From Porticoccaceae bacterium (lineage in GTDB: Bacteria > Pseudomonadota > Gammaproteobacteria > Pseudomonadales > Porticoccaceae): a stretch of DNA of 8,506 nucleotides. This document shows positions 5,290 to 8,506 of the stretch, one piece after another. Numbering within the stretch: position 1 is the first letter of the stretch; each line of letters opens with the position of its first letter. The stretch covers positions 1-8,506 of the forward strand of contig JALOAH010000133.1 of assembly GCA_023228865.1 (NCBI GenBank), written 5' to 3'. The notes below the pieces were generated by a model that saw only the letters and a program-made list of their open reading frames with translations, did no database searches and was not told the DNA's origin. Made by a program: the position numbers and the translations under genes.

Positions 5290-7752
5290 TTACACAACAA
5301 TATTAACCAGCTTGCCAGGCACATAGATCACCTTTTTGGGCGGTTTGCCCTCCAGGTAAACCTGGACCGAGTCGCTTTCCAGGGCTGCTGCCTTTGCATC
5401 CGCCTCACTGATCGAAGCCGGAACAATCAGCCGCTCGCGCAATTTGCCATTCACCTGGACGACCAGGGTGATTTCGTCTTCCCTGGCAGCCTCGACATCA
5501 ACCTCCGGCCAGGGCTGTAGGTGCACTGAGTAGTCATGACCGGTACGCTCCCACAGTTCTTCAGCGATGTGCGGACAGACGGGGGCCAACATCCGCAGAT
5601 ACAGGCTTTCTGCCTCCCTCCAGGCCTCCGTCCCAAAGGCGCCCGCTCCCTTCGCCAGCATCATTTCATTGTTCAATTCCATCAAACTCGAAACGATGGT
5701 ATTAAAGTTGAGAGTCTCAAAGTCATGGGTGACGGAAGCCAGGGTCTGGTGAACTTTCCTCCGCAGCTTACGCAAATCTTCTTCGCCAGGGCGTTTATCA
5801 ACCTCTGAAGGTTCCAGCAGGGTGAACCAGACTTTCCGCAGCCAGCGGATGCTGCCCTCAATCCCACTACTGTTCCAGGGCGCGCCCAGTTCCCAGCGGG
5901 CAAAGAACATCAGGTAAGCCCGCACGGTATCCGCGCCGTAGGCAGCCACCAGGTCATCCGGGGCGACCACATTGCCCCGGCTTTTAGACATCTTTTCATG
6001 GTCTTCACCCAGCACCATCCCCTGGTTGCGCAATTGCTGCATGGGCTCCGCTCCGCGGGTGATGCCCAGGTCGCGGCAAGCCTTGTGGAAAAAGCGTGTG
6101 TAGATCAGGTGCATGGTCGCATGTTCGATCCCACCGGTGTAGGTATCCACCGGCATCCAGTAGTCATACTCACGCGGATCAAAGGGATATTGGTTATAGT
6201 CAGGGCTCAGGTAGCGCAGGTGATACCAGCTTGAGCACATGAAGGTATCCATGGTGTCGGTCTCCCGCTCTGCCTTTTCGCCACAGTGGGGGCAGATTGT
6301 AAAGCGCCAGGTGGGATGCAATTTGAGTGGGCTCTCGCCGGTGGGGAGCCACTCCACATCCATCGGCAGTTCAACCGGCAGGTCGGTTTCAGGAACGGGC
6401 ACGGCGCCGCAGTGCGGGCAGTGAATGATGGGAATGGGCGCGCCCCAATAGCGCTGGCGCGAGATCAGCCAATCACGCAGCCGATAGCTCACCGCACCAT
6501 GACCGACGCCCTTTTCCTCAATATAAGCAATCGCCCGCTGAAAGGCGACCTCGCCCGGCGTTCCCGTCAGCGGTCCGGAGTTGACCATCTCGCCCACGGC
6601 AGGGACAGCCATTGTCCTTTCATCCACGATGAGGGGGTGCTCATCCGGGGGCTGGATGACCACGACGACTGGCAAGTTGTACTTGCGGGCAAATTCAAAG
6701 TCGCGTTGATCATGGGCGGGCACCGCCATGATCGCGCCGGTGCCATAACCCATCATCACATAATCGGCTGTCCACACCGGGATCCTTTCACCGTTAACCG
6801 GGTTGATGGCGTACCCACCGGTGAACACACCGGTCTTTTCACGGTCAGCAGTTTCGCGCTGGATTTCGCCCATGCGCTCAGCCTGGGCTCGATATTCCGC
6901 CACGGATGGCGCCTGCTCGGGTGTGGTGAGCTTTTTCACCAGTGGATGTTCCGGCGCCAGCACCATGAAGGTTGCTCCCCACAGGGTGTCCGGTCGGGTA
7001 GTGAAAACCTCAATCTCATCGCCATTTTCAGTCTTGAACACGACCGCGGCGCCCTCCGAGCGGTTAATCCAGTTGGTCTGCAGGGTTTGAACCTGCTCTG
7101 GCCAGTCGATCGTTGAAAAATCCAGCAATTCATCAGCATAATTGGTGATGCGAAAGAACCACTGCACCAGGTTTTTCTTGATCACCGGTGTGCCGCAGCG
7201 TTCACAGTGACGGTCATCGCCGTGTACCTGTTCCCGTGCCAGGGTGGTGTTGCAATGCGGGCAGAAATCAACCTGCGCCTCCTTTTGATAAGCCAGGTCA
7301 TTTTTATAAAACTGGATAAAGAACCACTGCGTCCAGTGATAATAACTGGGGTCTGAAGAGGTTGCCTCCCGCCGCCAGTCGATCATGGCGCCCATCGACT
7401 TGAGCTGTCGGCGCATCACATCAATGTTCTGTGAGGTCCACTGGTGGGGATGAATGCCACGTTGGATGGCTGCATTTTCCGCGGGCAACCCAAAGGCGTC
7501 AAAGCCCATCGGGAACATCACGTTGTAGCCCTGCATGCGCTTAAAGCGGGCGCGGGCATCCGAAGGGCTCATGGCGTACCAGTGCCCGATGTGCAGATCA
7601 CCCGAAGGATAAGGCCACATGGTCAGCGCGTAAAACTTGGGTCGGTGCGGGTCAATATCGGCGTGGTAAAGACCGTCTCGCTCCCAGCGTTCCTGCCATT
7701 TAGGCTCAATCTCTGCTGGTTTATACATGGGTATGCTGGTTGGGTCTGGCAT
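5290..7752 (-). CDS. leuS: Leucyl-tRNA synthetase
   Basis: This is a complete 820-residue class I synthetase that charges tRNA-Leu with leucine in the cytosol. Signatures in order: WPYPSGDLHIGH (46-57) with the HIGH motif; GFDAFGLPAENAA (83-95); a CP1 zinc cluster with Cys164, Cys167, Cys183 and Cys186; the editing-domain TTRPDTLWGA (251-260) and MGYGTGAIMAVPAHDQRD (334-351), whose threonine-rich segment and Asp348 serve post-transfer proofreading. A second Cys pair set (445/448 and 487/490) follows, then DTMDTFMCSSWY (499-510) and KMSKS (587-591). The anticodon-binding helices and the small C-terminal domain fill the rest. GMVLGEDHEKMSKS runs straight into KMSKS, so the leucine-specific insertion found in E. 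coli is absent. This explains the length below E. coli's 860. The start has an AGGAG ribosome site 6 bases upstream, and expression is governed by the T-box leader. Long open frames on the opposite strand are shadows. Confidence 0.98.
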   Translation of the reverse strand: MPDPTSIPMYKPAEIEPKWQERWERDGLYHADIDPHRPKFYALTMWPYPSGDLHIGHWYAMSPSDARARFKRMQGYNVMFPMGFDAFGLPAENAAIQRGIHPHQWTSQNIDVMRRQLKSMGAMIDWRREATSSDPSYYHWTQWFFIQFYKNDLAYQKEAQVDFCPHCNTTLAREQVHGDDRHCERCGTPVIKKNLVQWFFRITNYADELLDFSTIDWPEQVQTLQTNWINRSEGAAVVFKTENGDEIEVFTTRPDTLWGATFMVLAPEHPLVKKLTTPEQAPSVAEYRAQAERMGEIQRETADREKTGVFTGGYAINPVNGERIPVWTADYVMMGYGTGAIMAVPAHDQRDFEFARKYNLPVVVVIQPPDEHPLIVDERTMAVPAVGEMVNSGPLTGTPGEVAFQRAIAYIEEKGVGHGAVSYRLRDWLISRQRYWGAPIPIIHCPHCGAVPVPETDLPVELPMDVEWLPTGESPLKLHPTWRFTICPHCGEKAERETDTMDTFMCSSWYHLRYLSPDYNQYPFDPREYDYWMPVDTYTGGIEHATMHLIYTRFFHKACRDLGITRGAEPMQQLRNQGMVLGEDHEKMSKSRGNVVAPDDLVAAYGADTVRAYLMFFARWELGAPWNSSGIEGSIRWLRKVWFTLLEPSEVDKRPGEEDLRKLRRKVHQTLASVTHDFETLNFNTIVSSLMELNNEMMLAKGAGAFGTEAWREAESLYLRMLAPVCPHIAEELWERTGHDYSVHLQPWPEVDVEAAREDEITLVVQVNGKLRERLIVPASISEADAKAAALESDSVQVYLEGKPPKKVIYVPGKLVNIVV

Positions 7753-7801
7753 GATCTTCTCCTAAATAAAATTATTTCAGTGGTCATCCATAATTGTAAT
7801 T

Positions 7802-7833
7802 AAAACAAAAACTCCGTCCGAACAGGGACGAAG
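7802..7833 (-). terminator. Intrinsic terminator of the leuS T-box leader
   Basis: On the minus strand CTTCGTCC (7833-7826) pairs with GGACGGAG (7819-7812) over 8 pairs including one U-G, closing a 6-base loop. A run of TTTTTGTTTT follows at once. The 5' arm is the same stretch that the T-box sequence needs for the antiterminator, so the two structures exclude each other. It stops leader transcripts when tRNA-Leu is charged. Confidence 0.92.
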
Positions 7834-8077
7834 CGATTAACTTCGCGGTACCACCCTGCTTCCCGGCGCTCTATCAAGGCCGGGCAGCTTGGGCCGCGCT
7901 AACGGGCGGTCGTCGTCGCTGATTACTGGGGGTTCACCAGCGCCATCTGTCCCCGGATAGGGACCGGCAAGGCGAGTTCAGCCTGGGGTGTTCCGTAACA
8001 CCTGCCGGGTTCACACCGTTTCCCGGCTCGCTGGCGGATGGCTTACTACTCCTGCCATGATGTTTATGCGTTATACT
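7802..8077 (-). promoter_or_regulatory. T-box leader (tRNA-Leu-sensing riboswitch) controlling leuS
   Basis: The leader binds tRNA-Leu and senses whether its 3' end is free. Stem I begins with GGCAGG (8056-8051) and closes with the CCTTGCC just after the specifier. Its distal hairpin (GCCGGG/CCCGGC around a 12-base loop ending GUGUGAA) follows AGCGAG, resembling the canonical AGAGAG motif. The specifier loop reads UGAACUCGCC, so the specifier codon is CUC (7976-7974), leucine. A GUCCC/GGGAC hairpin looks like stem II, and CCCGGC/GCCGGG just before the T-box looks like stem III. The T-box AGGGTGGTACCGCG (7857-7844) is fully conserved; its UGGU would pair with the tRNA ACCA end. In the antiterminator CAGGG pairs with CCCTG and CGAAG with CTTCG. 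Uncharged tRNA-Leu stabilises this form and allows leuS expression. The motifs are seen directly; the mechanism is established for the family. Confidence 0.96.
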
Positions 8078-8083
8078 GAAGCA

Positions 8084-8112
8084 ATTCTAGCACATATAGG
8101 GGACGGATTCAA
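8084..8112 (-). promoter_or_regulatory. leuS promoter (-35 TTGAAT, 17-base spacer, extended -10 TGCTAGAAT)
   Basis: On the minus strand TTGAAT at 8112-8107 is followed after exactly 17 bases by TAGAAT at 8089-8084. The TG extension lies at 8092-8091. The predicted start near 8077 is about 20 bases before T-box stem I, the expected arrangement. A second possible -10, TATAAC at 8075-8070, has no matching -35 and would start very close to stem I, so it is less likely. Confidence 0.75.
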
Positions 8113-8194
8113 TACCTCGCATTAGCTGATTGTCATCCCTTGATTGCGACCGTCTCCAGACCGGAGCAACAACCACAGTACACGATATCCAAAA

Positions 8195-8229
8195 CCCTGA
8201 TTCCTGCTTCCTGTTTCACAATTTACGTT
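8195..8229. repeat. Degenerate 7-base repeat tract (TTCCTGY-like)
   Basis: Read in steps of seven on the plus strand, this stretch gives five units. The second and third, TCCTGCT and TCCTGTT, differ by one base. The first, CCCTGAT, shares their CCTG core, and the fourth and fifth (TCACAAT, TTACGTT) are looser. It resembles short tandemly repeated heptanucleotides found between genes in some bacteria. No open reading frame overlaps it. Confidence 0.45.
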
Positions 8230-8280
8230 TTGAGACCTTCGGTCAAGGGCATTCGCCAGTACCATTGCAAACAGAGAGTG

Positions 8281-8308
8281 GTGAATAAGGAATAGTGAAT
8301 AGTGAAAT
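8281..8308. repeat. Four tandem heptanucleotides, consensus GTGAATA
   Basis: Four consecutive 7-base units start at 8281, 8288, 8295 and 8302. The first and third are identical (GTGAATA), the second is AGGAATA and the fourth GTGAAAT. The last unit runs into the left arm of the hairpin at 8305-8338. On the other strand the repeat reads TATTCAC, whose TTCAC core also appears in the neighbouring tract at 8195-8229 (TTTCAC), so the two tracts look related in inverted orientation. Confidence 0.6.
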
Positions 8309-8338
8309 CAGGGCCCGGACCATTCCGAGCCCTGATTT
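8305..8338 (-). terminator. Strong hairpin, probable terminator of the right-edge gene
   Basis: The arms at 8338-8329 and 8314-8305 are a perfect 10-base inverted repeat (AAATCAGGGC/GCCCTGATTT). Inside them a U-G pair and a CGG/CCG extension make 14 pairs closing a 6-base loop on the minus strand. It begins 25 bases after the stop codon of the right-edge gene. The internal pair is U-G in the minus transcript but C-A in the plus, so it is built for minus-strand RNA. The 3' arm ends in UUU but no longer U-run follows, so termination efficiency is uncertain. Confidence 0.6.
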
Positions 8339-8363
8339 AGTCTTTCCAGCTTTACCAAACTCG

Positions 8364-8506
8364 TTAAGGTTGATAGTAGGACAATCCTGCCATCCCGGTC
8401 AGCAACCCATCGTAGAAGATGCCGCTGATAACATATCCATCAGAGCTGTGCCAGAAATAGGTGCTGACGATATTTCCATCATCCTCACGCAACCATTGTT
8501 CGCGCA
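8364..8506 (-). CDS. C-terminal end of an unidentified protein (5' part outside the window)
   Basis: An open frame enters from the right edge and ends with TAA at 8366-8364, giving 46 residues. It is rich in aromatic residues and glycine (TYFWHSSDGYVISGIFYDG, then LLTGMAGLSYYQP at the end), with alternating polar and hydrophobic residues that suggest beta strands. The other two minus-strand frames hit stops early. A strong hairpin follows 25 bases downstream, as expected at the end of a transcription unit. No family is recognised, and no catalytic or binding motif can be named from this fragment. It could be the end of an extracytoplasmic beta-rich domain, but that is only a guess from composition. 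Confidence 0.6.
   Translation of the reverse strand, partial: REQWLREDDGNIVSTYFWHSSDGYVISGIFYDGLLTGMAGLSYYQP

Larger units (their letters stand above)
8113..8363. other. Intergenic region with no gene, upstream of the leuS promoter
   Basis: I see no coding sequence in either strand of these 251 bases. They hold two degenerate 7-base repeat tracts (8195-8229 and 8281-8308), a strong hairpin (8305-8338), and an octamer CCCTGATT present three times in mixed orientation. The stretch between the leuS promoter and 8195 shows only a short imperfect inverted repeat around 8147-8164. Confidence 0.6.

Noticed and set aside
6286..7116. A 276-codon open frame on the plus strand
   Set aside because: It lies entirely antisense to leuS, has low-complexity His/Arg/Gly-rich composition and no recognisable domain. 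The leuS frame is unambiguous, so this is a coding shadow.
7753..7801. A tiny ATG-to-stop frame of four codons between the leader terminator and leuS
   Set aside because: It has no ribosome site and no leucine codons, so it is not a leader peptide. The T-box already explains the regulation.

Overview
This window reads as chromosomal sequence from a bacterium whose genes here all lie on the minus strand, so transcription runs from right to left. The LeuRS type, a transcriptional T-box leader on leuS, a creatininase/RidA neighbourhood and a membrane-bound exopolysaccharide (EPS) cluster together fit a Chloroflexota bacterium, perhaps Anaerolineae. That is an inference from protein style and gene context. 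No rRNA or other lineage marker is present.

Layout in the direction of transcription. (1) 8506-8364: the last 46 codons of an unrecognised gene, followed by a strong hairpin (8305-8338), probably its terminator. (2) 8363-8113: a non-coding stretch holding that hairpin and two degenerate 7-base repeat tracts. (3) 8112-7802: a leuS promoter and a T-box leader with a CUC (Leu) specifier, a consensus T-box sequence and an intrinsic terminator that competes with the antiterminator. (4) 7752-5290: leuS, an 820-residue leucyl-tRNA synthetase. (5) 5176-4478: a creatininase-family metallo-amidohydrolase with its own extended -10 promoter. (6) 4326-3928: a RidA-family deaminase, also with an extended -10 promoter. 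(7) 3927-3771: an intergenic stretch with a long imperfect hairpin. (8) 3770 to the left edge: three tightly spaced EPS genes, namely an ExoA-like family 2 glycosyltransferase, a polyprenyl glycosylphosphotransferase, and a FlaA1/WbpM/CapD-type nucleotide-sugar dehydratase cut by the window edge.

How the parts work together. The T-box senses uncharged tRNA-Leu and raises leuS transcription when leucine is short. The creatininase-like enzyme and RidA are single-gene units whose substrates cannot be read from the sequence; RidA normally clears reactive enamine/imine intermediates. The EPS genes form one co-directional unit with gaps of 10 and 19 bases. One gene remodels a UDP-sugar, one transfers the first sugar phosphate to the lipid carrier, and one extends the lipid-linked chain. 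The cluster probably continues beyond the left edge.

I found no mobile element, CRISPR array, tRNA or rRNA. Nothing here is clearly a new system. The points most worth a second look are the T-box architecture, the creatininase with a shortened metal-site motif, the heptad-repeat/inverted-repeat spacer near the right end, and the long hairpin upstream of the EPS genes.
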